DNA from: Marasmius tenuissimus | Lineage: Eukaryota; Basidiomycota; Agaricomycetes; Agaricales; Marasmiaceae | Length of the DNA stretch: 64,000 bases | NCBI GenBank assembly: GCA_029532415.1 | Contig: JAQOTA010000056.1 | Coordinates: 124,001-188,000 of the forward strand | Direction: 5' to 3' | In this document: one piece after another, positions 23,568-34,493 of the stretch | Position numbering within the stretch: the stretch's first letter is position 1 | Layout of the letters: each line of letters opens with the position of its first letter | Program-made: the position numbers and the translations under genes | The notes under the pieces: model-generated | What the model was told of the DNA's origin: nothing | What the model saw: the letters and a program-made list of their open reading frames with translations, nothing else | Databases searched by the model: none

Positions 23568-25182
23568 CTAGCACTGCTGTTGACCACCAGGGTATCTCGG
23601 AAGTGATTGCTAGGTTCAATAGAAAGCGACCCGTTCGAAAAATTGACTTCGTGGTGAGAATTATGCACGTTAGGTTCTGACGCTACCCGCCGTATATAGA
23701 GAATCACACGGCTACTCAAGATCGAATGTGTTATGCGTTCGAAACTGTATAGTGTAGGCGTTTTGAATATCAGTGTCAGATATTAATCTGTAATGTGAGA
23801 AATGCCCTCCAGTACGCACGCAGCAAAGCGGTGAACCATGTCGCGCTGGTCGAAGGAGAAAGAAGGTTAGCGGAGACAGCGGTAGCTCAAAACAACTCAG
23901 TTGGACTAACAGAAAGGGTAAGAATCACCAACACATTGACTAGCGACAAGACTGGATGCGAGATCTTAGTAGCATATCTCCCACAAATTCACCGAAGATT
24001 CTCACCGAAGATTAAGCCATAGTATGTAACGCCTACGGTCGAGAACAATGGTTTAGATGTCGAGATTGTTCTGACAGGCAGCAACGCACCGTCTTCATAA
24101 ACTGTTTTCATGAGTCTGGATGTCCCACCAATCCGAACTGGAAAAAGGATCAGTCATGGAGTTACTGGAGTAGAGTGGACCGATGACTGACAGGCTGCGA
24201 CCCCAGGAATTAACATCACAATCAGCATCGCTATCACTGCCATTCAGTATCGACAGTTTCCTACGCCGAGCCATAAGCTTACCAGTGTCGTAGATCATCA
24301 TCAACACCCAGCACAAGTAGAGAGCGCGGCTTTCGCTAGAAACAAAAGACCCTTGAAAATGGGGGAACGGCAGTCTAGCGTCTTCCTGGGTGTCAAATGA
24401 TAATCTCTCGGGCACTCAAGTTCAAGGAGAGACTTACACTGAGTCGCATTCAAGAATTGATGGAGGAGGACAAAACATGGCGTCCATATTCCTAGATAAA
24501 AAACGACGAGTCCAACTCCCACTCGAGCATGTCCCTGCCAAATGGCCCAAATACGGACTGTGAGTAGTACTGTGCCCGACGTAGTGAGTCCGTATCCCGG
24601 GAGGTGGGAAAGACGTTTGGGTATTGCATACCTTCAGAGAGGGCAATACCAATGGCAAGGCACCCTGAGAGTATAGTATAAGGTGCTCGCGTGAGCGGTC
24701 AATGCACTGGTTATGATGTTGGATGCACCTACATCCGCTTATATGGTAAGTTATGTCGCAATATCGCGGGCTCGCATTGTCCACAAAGTGGTCTGGGCGC
24801 AAACGACAGTGACGATCACGCAATAGGGAAGTGGCAACCAATAGACGTACGCTGGAGTCCCACGCCTATGATATCTAGGAAGGGGAGGTATCGCTGTAAT
24901 AGATAGAGAGTTGTGATGATAGACCACTGCTTGCTCCAAATATGTCGCATCTCCGAGTCGACGTTGAGAGCAATATCGTACAAGAATAACGTAGAGCTGA
25001 CAACTGCGAGGCCATATGAGGAATTCAGGACAGCACCAACCACCCGAGGGCGAAACTGACCGTCCATATACTGATTCACCATTAGATGACATTGATATCA
25101 CTAGTAGGCTTGGGCCCGTGCTCACCGTAACTATTTTCTGTTGCTCAAGTGCAGTAGTGATGACAGCTGAGGTGTCGGCCAT
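23568..25182 (-). CDS. D4: DUF6533 multi-pass membrane protein, longer C-terminus
   Basis: Start at 25182 (M-A-D-T-S-A-V-I-T-T). Exons follow the D2 plan: mini-exon Y-M-D, core with LFLYDIALNVDSEMRHIW and YLLQRYLPFLDI, exon with C-D-I-T-Y-H-I-S-G-W, A-I-G-I-A-L-S-E, V-L-L-T-V-R-I-W-A-I-W, VVFYLGIWTPCFVLLHQF, YLCWVLMMIYDTG, KTVYEDG, T-Y-Y-G-L-I-F, and THSILSSRVILYIRRVA. All joins checked stay in phase. The last exon reads on past the place where D2, D3 and D5 stop, to a TGA at 23570-23568, adding about 25 residues. No membrane or catalytic motif is visible in that tail. The hydrophobin gene follows on its 5' side. Confidence 0.7.
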
Positions 25183-25839
25183 TGAATACCAAATTGTTTA
25201 GGTGACGCCGGGACAGGGATAACTTCCTTTATATGGCAGAAGTAACAGCGCTATCTTCTCAACTGTTAGATATGGCGGTACGCGAGAGATGAACAAACGC
25301 TGGACAAGATCGGAACAAAGCTCTACATCAAATGAGCCCTCACTTTGACTGAGGGCCTAATAAATTAGTGATCCCGAGCTCGTAGCTCGTAACGGTGCAC
25401 GCAAGGTTAGGGGAAACGCAAATTAGAGATGGCGTTCAAAGAAAAAAAGAATGGCATAGGTCAGATGAAAAGAGGGATCGTCGTCGTCGTGATCAAAGCG
25501 GTGATGACATATTCCAAACTCGCAATGGATCCTCATGAATCCCGCCTCCCGCAAAAATTTCATCCCGAGCATCGACTGCCCCTGATGGTAACTCGGCCAC
25601 GGACGGCGATGGCTATCTAGCATCTTGAGTTGCCTCAACTCCGAATCTTTCGAGGGACCGATTTGGAGAGGCAATGCGGAGGTGGTAAGACATGCAGAGC
25701 TTCCGCCGCATCTGAGAGTTCACTTCACATCGACCGTTATTCGCGTTCAAAGATACAACAAAAAATATGATTCATCCGAACACTACACTATGTTTACATC
25801 GCATGATCTCCCGTAGTCCATCAGGTCTTCTTGGGCCGC
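25183..25839. other. Intergenic between D4 and hydrophobin
   Basis: Contains the upstream region of D4 and the 3' flank of the hydrophobin gene. No gene or repeat recognised. Confidence 0.4.
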
Positions 25840-26321
25840 TTAGAGGCTGATGGGAAGGCATCCGATAGAGATGAGACCACCTAGAAGAGTCAAACAGTCA
25901 GCCTTCAGAACTACAAAATAAACGCGAAATGTATCAAGCAAATTTACCGTGGCTATTATCCTCACAGCACACAGGGTTCGCAGAGCTACGCAGGAAGCGA
26001 TCAGCACAGTCCTCTCCCGCATGGGCATCGAAGATCATGGACTCACCATCCGCCATTGCCGCCGCCAATAACGGTGATCGGACTGCAGGTAAGACCAACT
26101 CTGACGTTGAGGTCCTGGAGGACGATACCGAGCAATCCAAGAATGAGAGCCGCAGCGGGATCTTTGGCAGTCGTAACGGTGTTGCAGCACTGGAGGGTAC
26201 CAGTGTTGCATTTACCACCAGTGCTTCCTCCACCCCCACCACCGCCGGTGCGGGAAACGAGAGGTGTGGCGACCGCAAGGGTGGTAAGAGTAGAGAGAGC
26301 AAAGAACTTGTTGAAAAGCAT
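25840..26321 (-). CDS. Class I hydrophobin
   Basis: Exons 26321-26047, 25985-25948 and 25880-25840 join to 117 residues. An N-terminal signal peptide ([20 protein letters not shown]) is followed by a glycine-rich linker. The eight cysteines are spaced C-x6-CC-x32-C-x12-C-x5-CC-x12-C-x5, the hydrophobin pattern; the hydrophobic loop between Cys3 and Cys4 and the tail L-I-S-I-G-C-L-P fit class I. Both introns have GT-AG borders, and intron positions next to Cys residues are usual for this family. Hydrophobins are secreted, self-assemble at air-water interfaces and coat aerial hyphae. It is a singleton in an array of duplicated membrane-protein genes, unrelated to them in sequence. High confidence in family and exon structure. 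Confidence 0.92.
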
Positions 26322-28964
26322 GTTGGTTTGAGGGTGCTTGAACAGACGACTGCAGGAGTATTCGAGTGAGGAATCAGGTGTTTTAACCGGGTTTTTATAC
26401 GTTTTCGTGGAAGCTAGGGACCTGGTGCATTCCGGAGGTTCTGGGAACGAGCCTCGAGTCCTCGCGTCACAAGTGGAGCTCTTGTCAAGAAAGAGTATAG
26501 GCGGGTACCTAATTAAAAGTGTGTAGGATGTGAGCGCATAGCTAGAATTAGTTGGTGGTTGACCGTTGAGCTGAGAGGACTGACGTGGACAGGCGGAATG
26601 CTCAGAGTTCAATGGCAGTCGTACAGTAATGACGCGGATCCCATTTCGGACTCTTAAGTGGGCGGATCTTAGTCAACGCCAGGCTGGAAAGCGAATTCAT
26701 GGGTGACAAAATCGTACTTCCTAGTTGTGCCGGCTTTACGAGACCTCAAAATATAGCTCGAAAGGACCCAAAATAAGACGGGTTCAGTATAATTATAAAA
26801 TCGCCCCAAGGAAACAGGTGCCTGTGACGATCCATTGTCGGGAGACCCTCCATGCATCACACAATCCATTAGAAATGACACGTACCTGAGGAATTGAACG
26901 TATGACGACTCGTGAAAGTCAAAGGCCTGTCTGATGTGGGGTATGCATTACATAGTGTCCCATTCCGAGTGTCAGCACTAGGAAAGGAACATCGGGGTTA
27001 GCAGACGCGCACCCTCCGTTCTACGAAAGGACGTGTTTTATGTCAGAGAGACGTAAAATGAGAAATTGAAGGGGTCTTGATGATGTCGAGTCATGTCAAG
27101 TTGGAACCCACTGGAGAACTGAAGCCGTCGGAGTCGCTGGAACCACGAGTGTACGGTTGGTGCCTAAGCCGAGGTAGTACACGAGTCGTATATTGGGACA
27201 GAAAACAAGTACAACTCCAATAAGATTCAAGGAGAGTCGGGAATGGCGGGGAGCTGAGGTGACGTTCCGTTCATAGTAGGATCTTTTAGCACGAAGATCG
27301 CTATTACCTTCATAACGCTGTGCCTGCAGTTGAAGGCACTGGTTTTTACCAGACTTGAGACGTGGAACGTCGATGAATCCAGTGGTATCAGAAGTGTAAC
27401 GAGGCCTGATAACTGGTTGCAACTATCAATATCGCCACATCCATGATCCAACCCCATTACCGAATCGTGGGCATTGAATTTCCCGTTACATGGGCGAGAG
27501 GTTCAGTATCGAGTCCGGCGGTGCCCCATTCAAGAATATCGTAGACTCGAGCCATTCACTTCGCCGCGCTCGTGCCTCGCTGCCGGCTTCGCTCAGCCCG
27601 AGGTACGAGGGGTCGCGAAGTGAGTGGTTTCGAGTCTAAGAATATCGGTACGATTCCCAATAGTTCTCGATTCGGTTCGTCTCGATGGTCTGAATAGGAG
27701 ATTGCGAGAGGCGTTGTCGAGATAGAGAAGAGAATGCTCTGATGACAGATTGAGAGAACAGCTAAGTAACGAGGTTTGGGATTGATTATTGCATGACGGT
27801 GCGGGGCGCGGGAGGAAGAACTCGTGTGTGAACCACTATTCATATCAAGCACAACGGATTACGAGTTGCTCGGGGTGTGGGGAGGAGGGGTTAGAGATGT
27901 GACGTTTTGAAGTTTTAAAGAACAAGATGGCCCTTGCGAGACGACGACGACGACGTTCATACGGCGGAATATTTCCCATCAGCCACTAGCCCAATAAATC
28001 GGGAAGAAATATGTAGGAGGTCATAGCCAGCTCTAAGGCCGTGAAGACAAGAAAAAGATCCTCTAGAGCTTTCCAGGACGTCGCCGTTGACAGATTAAAA
28101 AAAGAAAGAGAACAGGCCGACACACGCTCAATAGAACGGAAGCCCTGTTCGTTGCATGATCAAAAAGAAACCAAAAACAACGACCACACAGCAGCTTCGG
28201 CGTCAGGCTTTCCTCGAGACAGTCCCATATGCGGATCCCAAGTTCTTCGTAGTTTTGCCTTGTCTTTGTCGGTTCCTTTACTTATGTCCGTATGGGTGTG
28301 TGACTGGGCCACAGCAGCCATCGACTTGACTATAGTGAATGTAGTACCAGGACAGAAGTAGCCAGTGCGAGGTAAAGGAAAGCGCGACATACACTCCGCA
28401 GCAATTCTTCCGGGAACATTCTCCCCGATGTGTTGTTACAAGCACGGTATTACCTTGACTTTCTGTATCCGGAGCGACAAAATACGTTATTCCAAGTATT
28501 ATTATGGCCGTCGCTCCCGACTTTCTGTATTCTGAGAGACGTTCACTATTGAGTTTGACCGCATTCCATTCAGATTCATCAATGCAGTTCCTGATTGGAT
28601 TCACGCGGATGACCGTCTAGCTTCGAGATTGCGACTCAAAGCATTTGGCGAGCCTAATTGCGTGCGAGAGTAAGACCAAGATATAATAGAAGGGGACTTG
28701 AAATTTGTCGAATGGGAACGTCCTCATATTTGAGATTTCGACAAACAGGCATAATGGCCCATGGGAGGCAAAGTGGCCATGGCCTAGATCTAATAACGTT
28801 CCGTATATGACGAGGCAAGACGGGTCTTCAACCCGTACTTCGAATTCTATACATTCCATAAAGACGTATAAGGTGAATGATACAGCAATTGAGCCACGAA
28901 GGTCTAAACTTTACTAATAATACGTCCTTGACCACCGAAATACTTTGGAACTCAGTCGCCAGAT
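26322..28964. other. Spacer between hydrophobin and D5
   Basis: The first part is the hydrophobin promoter region. From about 26880 the sequence resembles the D-A spacers of other modules (for example 27005-27060 with 1265-1340), without a following type A gene. It holds the MITE at 27542-27638. Minus-strand frames near 27556-27852 are not conserved. No gene called. Confidence 0.45.
27542..27638. mobile_element. MITE with 9-bp target duplication
   Basis: A 97-bp segment with terminal inverted repeats beginning TAGACTCGAG and ending TTTCGAGTCTA; the arms extend inward as CCATTCACTTCGC and its near complement, about 22-23 bp per arm. It is flanked by the direct repeat AGAATATCG (27533-27541 and 27639-27647). 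A 9-bp duplication is characteristic of Mutator-like elements. No coding capacity. Confidence 0.8.
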
Positions 28965-30518
28965 TTAATCAATGTCAAAAAAGGATCCAACCGATATGCT
29001 TGTTTCGTGAAGGTCGCTGAAATACACGTCGGGCTGCAACGCTACCCGTCGTATGTGAAGGATAGCATGGCTGCAGAGGATCGAGTGCATTACGTTCTCG
29101 AAGCTATGGACGTTGGAGTTAGCCGCTAATGTTGATATGGAATCAATGTCTTTGTACGATACGCACGCAGCAAGGAGGTGAACCATGACATCTTGCTGAT
29201 CGAGTAACGCGAAAGGAGATCAGTCGAGGCAGCCGCGGCCTAGCAAAGCTCGGATTTGGACTTACAGAAAGGGTGAGAACCACAATCATATTGATCAGCG
29301 ATAAGACTGAATATGAGACTCTGTTGAGTAGGGTATCTACTGGGCATCAGGTCCAATGAGGATTCTCACGCAAGGTGAAGCTATAGTACAGAACACCTGT
29401 CGAGAATAGCATATTAGATATCAAGGTGGTCCTCAACAAAAGGCAATTCACCATCTTCATATATGGTCTTCATGAGTCTGGATCTCCCGCCGATCCTAAC
29501 TGGAGCAAGAATCAGTCATGGATTACGCCAGAATAGGGGTGACCGACAAGCAGAGACCCCAGGAATCAGGATCATGATCAGCATCACTATTATAACCATT
29601 CAATATTGATAGAACCTCGAATTGTACGAGCCATGGGCCTACCAGTGTCGTAGATCATCATCAGTAACCAGGACAAGTAGAGATCGCGATTTCCGGGGGA
29701 AATCAAACACCCTCGAGACAACGGCAATGTAGTGACTTCAAAAGCATCAATCTAGTTTAAGGTCGGGTGCTAAAGCAGAGACTTACCCTGAATTTTGTTG
29801 TGGAATTGGTGAATGAAGACAAAACAAGATATCCATACTCCTAGATAGAAAATGATGAGTCCAACTCCCACTTGACTGGATCTATGCCAAACGGCCCAGA
29901 TACGAATTGTGAGTAGTGCTATATCCGACGTTACACATCAGTACTCAGGACCCTGCCAGACATGAAATATGATTAAATGTCGCATACCTTCAGAGAGTAC
30001 AATCCCAACGGCAACAGTCCCTGAATGTATTTGTGAGGTGCTTGTTTGGGCCTTGTGTCGGCGATGATACACCTACAGCTGCAGATGCGATAGGTTATAT
30101 CGCAGTAATGCACGCTCGGGCTGTCCGCAAAGTGGTCTGGAGAAAGAAAAGAGTGAGGACCACATGTTGATGACAAGTGAAGAGAAATCTGCATACGCTG
30201 GAGTATCACCCCCATCATATTGAAGAAGGGGAGGTATCGCTGTGACAGGTAGAGAACTGTGACTATGGACCACGGCTTCCTCCACATATATCGTATCTCC
30301 GAGTTGACGTTGAGAGTAATATCATAAACAAGTAACGCCGAGCTGGCAACTGCGACTCCGGAGTCCGTATTGAAGCTAAGTTAGAGTGCCAACCACCTGT
30401 CAAGGGTCGAACTGACCGTTCACATATCCGTTCTGAATCGAGATCAGCTACTAGCAGTAATGTCCATCGTGTCCACACTCACTATAAGCGCAGTAGCGAT
30501 GGTAGAAGCGTCGACCAT
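28965..30518 (-). CDS. D5: DUF6533 multi-pass membrane protein, apparently intact
   Basis: Start at 30518 (M-V-D-A-S-T-I-A-T-A-L-I); this first exon is 18 nt shorter than in D2 and ends directly at GTGAGT, while the second exon is 6 nt longer (N-G-Y-V-N), so the frame is kept. Further marks: SALLVYDITLNVNSEIRYMW, YLSQRYLPFF, C-D-I-T-Y-R-I, V-A-V-G-I-V-L-S-E-A-L-L-T-I-R-I-W-A-V-W, LIIFYLGVWISC, YLSWLLMMIYDT, GGRSRL, and the last exon with ENVMHSILCSHAILHIRR, stop TAA at 28967-28965. Splice sites checked are GT-AG. A multi-pass membrane protein of unknown function. Followed on its 5' side by a spacer and then the broken F2 gene. Confidence 0.72.
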
Positions 30519-32052
30519 CAGATAATTGTTGAGGTGATACCAAGACAAGAAAATTTGCTTTATGGCAGGAACACAGGGCTACCGTCTCGATTGGGACTGG
30601 CGGTGTGAGTCTGTGAGCTCCTCAAAAGATGATCATCTTATGATCATAACCCAAGTATATCTTGAAGCCAACGAAGTTACACACCTTGATCTCATGTACA
30701 GCCCTTGCCACTTTGAGAGCAAAGTTAACATACGGGATTCTGGGCCAAGGTCATCACGGCATGGCTGACAAGAAGAAAAGTGTCCGTGATGATCCATTGT
30801 TGGGAGGCCCTCCAGGCATCATACCATCCATAAGAGGTAAGATCTGGTAAGAGGTTGACCTGCGGTGGTCCCATTTAGGAACTGCAGAGTTCCGTAGTCG
30901 TACACTACGGCACAGATACAGTCATGCTGTTTTGATAAATACTTTTCAGTATCCTCTCATGGACAAATGACATATATCCATGGTCATAGATATGATTATC
31001 GCAATCGCAGCAAGATAAAATTTGTTCATACGTTCACTGAGTCTTGTTGTTGTAGTCTCTATTGATGCACTGTATCCCGTCCTCCACTATTGAATATTCC
31101 CTCATCTTGAACTAGCTCCCCAGACGAAGCAAAATACCTTTGGAGGATGTACGAATGTCATAATCAGACACCCGAGGGATTCTTGGGGGCATTGAGCAAC
31201 GAGATGAGTGTGATCCTCCATTTCTCTGATTTCCGGAGAAGGACTTGAGACAAGTATACAAGATCATGGCATAATGACGTTATAACACAGGTTCCATGGC
31301 ATCTTCACCGTGTACAAGAATATTGCAAACAGTGGCATTGTGAGCACAAACCTTTTCGTGTGTCATCACAAGGCACATTGTCATCCGAGACAAGTCGCGC
31401 TTGCTATTGTCTTCCGGAATCGCGAGGGTAATGGTGACAGCGCCATGCTAAGGCATCTATGTTGTACCAGGCCTTTGTCTTACCTCTCTGAGCATGGTGG
31501 AGGTACTTGTAAGACTTTCGTACAGCTCTACACTCGTGGCCGTGAAGAGGTATCCGGGCCCTCAGCCAGAATGGACTGAACCACGCAATGATGTCAATGT
31601 AAATGTCAGCATGGTGATAGGAATGAATCTTTTTGTTAGTGAAAATTGGTTGAGGCGCTACCAATCCGTCTCTGGTCTTTGCACGTTTTGAATCTTGTTG
31701 TGGACTTTGAGCTTGTTGTCAACCATGGATGGTGGTGGTCTGACAACTTTTGGAAGTCAGAGACATGTCTGGGGTGGGGTGTGTATTTCAGTGCACCATT
31801 TTGAATGTCAGCTCAAGGAAAGGAACACTGGGATTACCAGACACATGGCCTTTGTTCTACAACAGGACATAGCCTACGTCTGAGAGATGTACAAGGGAAC
31901 TTCTGGCGATTCCAATGCACACGGGGCATGGCAGTCAAAGCTCAGTTTGGACTCCCACCACCACCACCACGCAGCAAAGAGATGGTGAGTGTCATGATTT
32001 TGCTCTGTAAATCATGTTCATGGCCTTTTAGAACCTGCTGCAGTGTGCACAC
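30519..32052. other. Spacer between D5 and F2; CpG-poor
   Basis: The first about 300 bp is the D5 upstream region. From about 30900 the sequence is conspicuously poor in CpG and rich in TG/CA. The stretch at 31740-32050 is homologous to the leader of F4 (57760-57921). No gene can be supported. Confidence 0.45.
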
Positions 32053-33336
32053 ATGAACATGACAGAATTACTTTGGATATCTATCAACCGTGTTCTGTTC
32101 ATCAAGAACTATCATCTCAAGCAAGGATCGCCTCATGATCTGGAGACCATCTGCCAGCATCTTCCACCAATCCAGAGCAATATCACATGCTTGAACTCAG
32201 AGATCATTCGGCTCAGATTGACCTTAACTTTTTTGAAGAACCATCGGGAACAATTGAGCTGTTCCATTGCAAAGGGAAGGTCGTTAATCCCGCTGCCCGT
32301 GCATAGATTGCCCAGTGAGCTCTTGTCCTGCATTTTTGAAATGGCCTCCAAACTGTTTACCAAACTTTCTGCCCTCCTCTGGTTCACATGTCCTCCATGG
32401 ATCGTTGAAGAATCCATGGTGTGTGCTCGCTGGAGAGCAATCGCACTTTCTACACCGAGATTGTGGTTGGCAGTGAAATTTGTTGTGTTGTGCATGACAA
32501 TCACTGACATAGAACATCTACGCAGGATGACAAAAAGGTTCATCACCCACGCTTGCATCTCTCCTTTGACTGTCAAGTCCGACTTGCTCCAAGATGGCAA
32601 GATCACTTTGGATCCTGGCAATCTGTTCATGCTTCTTGTCAATTGGGCAGTGGAGATATTATGCGAGCGCTCATTTCAATGGCTTGATGTCGAATTTGTT
32701 GTTCCACCCAATTTCTTCTTGCTCCCCACCATTCAAAGTATCAGAGGCAACCTCCCAAACCTTCAAAAAATCTCTATCCGCGGTCCTAAAACTCCTTTAG
32801 CCTTCACACACATACTTCTCGATGGTGGATGTCCAGCTCTTTGAGCTATTGAGATTTATGAACTTGGAGAGCTAGAAGAGGAATTGTTGCAAACCATTCC
32901 ATGGCAGCAGGTTGAAGACCTGAAGCTTGACAATTGCCGCTCGACATTAACACGTTGTCCTTTTTACCTTGCGTCTCTTTGTCCGAAGCTCAAGTCCCTG
33001 AACCTTGGTGGCAACGGGGGGGACAAACAGAACGGCTATCACTTTACTGGCCATGTGACCTCCAATATGGAGTCCCTCACCCTCACGTTGATGTCCGATT
33101 ACAATGAGGCCCAAGACACATGGGTAGCATTTTTTGACCACATCACACTCCCTTGACTATCCTCTTTAACTCTCCAAGGCACCTATCATACTCACCAGAT
33201 CGAGGATATTTCCTCCATCTTACAGTGTGTTACTCAATCAGCATGCCTAATCATATCACTGACTCTCAAGTTCAGTCTACTCTCAATGACAGAGAATTAC
33301 TGTCTTCTTTCCCTCCTGCTGAGTCTAGCGTTGCCA
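32053..33336 (+). pseudogene. F2: F-box/LRR protein with CGA-to-TGA stops, 3' truncated
   Basis: Homologue of F4. The start is at 32053; the coiled-coil region and F-box core L-P-V-H-R-L-P-S-E-L-L-S-C-I-F are intact, and one frame stays open for 263 codons to a TGA at 32842-32844, where F4 has CGA. The same frame then continues (TIPWQQVEDLKL, SDYNEAQDTW) to a second TGA at 33154-33156, again CGA in F4. Homology ends abruptly near 33336, where repeated and retroelement-like DNA begins, so the last part of the gene is missing. Many other differences from F4 are CG to TG or CA. Confidence 0.85.
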
Positions 33337-34172
33337 ACAGTCGGTTTGGTTTGGTTACAGCTCCTGAGCCGTGGTTCCAACGAACCGCAGTTCCTGGAGC
33401 TGTTGACAAGTAGTGGTTCAGCTCCCAAGAGCTGCTTGAGCCGGTCAAAAAACTTCCCAGAAAAAAACTTTGTTCGGTCACAGGGTATCGTAAGATACTG
33501 ACCTATTTCACTCAATTTGCTTGGTCACAGGTCACACACCCCAAAATTGACAAATATTCTTGGTGTGGTCACTGGGTCACAGGGGGTCCATCTGAATTGT
33601 CCCTAGGTGTGACAGGGTGTGACACATCTGAAAGTGCCAAAATTAGCCATCCAGAGCCTAAATTTTTATATTTTTCTTCATGCCACACGCCGCAGGGGTG
33701 TCCTTCAAGCTTTTGTTGTCACCAGAAGTGGTCACAGCAACGAGGCCATCCAAATTAATTACATTTCTACAGTAAATATTCTGGGGCGGTTCGAACCGGT
33801 TAAACCGGTTTGTTGTGATATGGCCCCTGCCGAGTGTACTGCGGTTGCTATGGCCTTGAACACCCAAATACCTGGCCTTATTTTCTCTTATCTCTCTTGT
33901 TCTTATTCTCCTATTCTATGTAGTATTTAGTCTGGCTTGAATGTTAGGATTCAGGACCTCCCCGGGTTTCTCTCATCTGCAGACCTGAGATTCTAACAGG
34001 TTATGGGCCCCACGCCCCTGCTTTAATTCGCTGCTGTCATCTACTCTTTGCCACTACACCGTCTACACGCCTCACTGTCACACCGACTCTCCTGCGGGAG
34101 CCTCTTGCCGTCTATATCCTTGCAAGGATCCGTATTCTCCTGTGGGAGCCGTTGCCGAGTACCCTTGCAAGG
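33337..34172. other. Composite repeat DNA with a second copia-type LTR end
   Basis: Replaces the 3' end of F2. It contains clustered GGTCACAGG and inverted GTGTGACAGG motifs (33470-33620) and a palindromic stretch around 33790-33812 (AACCGGTTAAACCGGTT). At 33998 a sequence ending in CTAACA is followed directly by GGTTATGGGCCCC, the same primer-binding site used by the two copia elements here. It therefore looks like the 3' end of an LTR plus the start of the internal region of a different copia family, with the truncated copia inserted behind it. The left boundary is not defined. Confidence 0.45.
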
Positions 34173-34493
34173 TGTTGAATCCGTGAACTATAAATAGATC
34201 CCAGTATATCCAAAGTCCCGGTTCATACTTCCCGCCATTGTATTATGCGGGACAATGCATTCGCTATTGTTCTATTCTTCATTGTTCACTATGCTCATAT
34301 GTACAATTTCTATTGTTGTCCTCATATGGTAACTCTATTGTATCTTTGTGTATATAAGCTCATAGTTCTCTACCTGAATCTACAGTGTGCTTGAGCTTCT
34401 ACATCTTGCCTCTATCCCTCTAAACTCCTCTCTGGTAAGTAGTAGTGTAGCCATGTTGTAGTCCTCTGCGCTAGGCATCATGCCGGCTCATCA
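34173..34493 (+). repeat. 5' LTR of copia-1
   Basis: 321 bp, TGTTGAAT...GGCTCATCA, nearly identical to the LTRs at 42911-43225 and 48914-49234. It is directly followed by GGTTATGGGCCC. Confidence 0.9.

Noticed and set aside
26043..26612. 189-codon minus frame extending the hydrophobin upstream
   Set aside because: The signal peptide starts at 26321; the upstream extension has no signal sequence and is promoter/leader sequence.
33943..33998. A 55-bp complete LTR (TGTTAGGATTC...GATTCTAACA)
   Set aside because: Too short for an LTR; more likely only the 3' end of a longer one whose start was not found.
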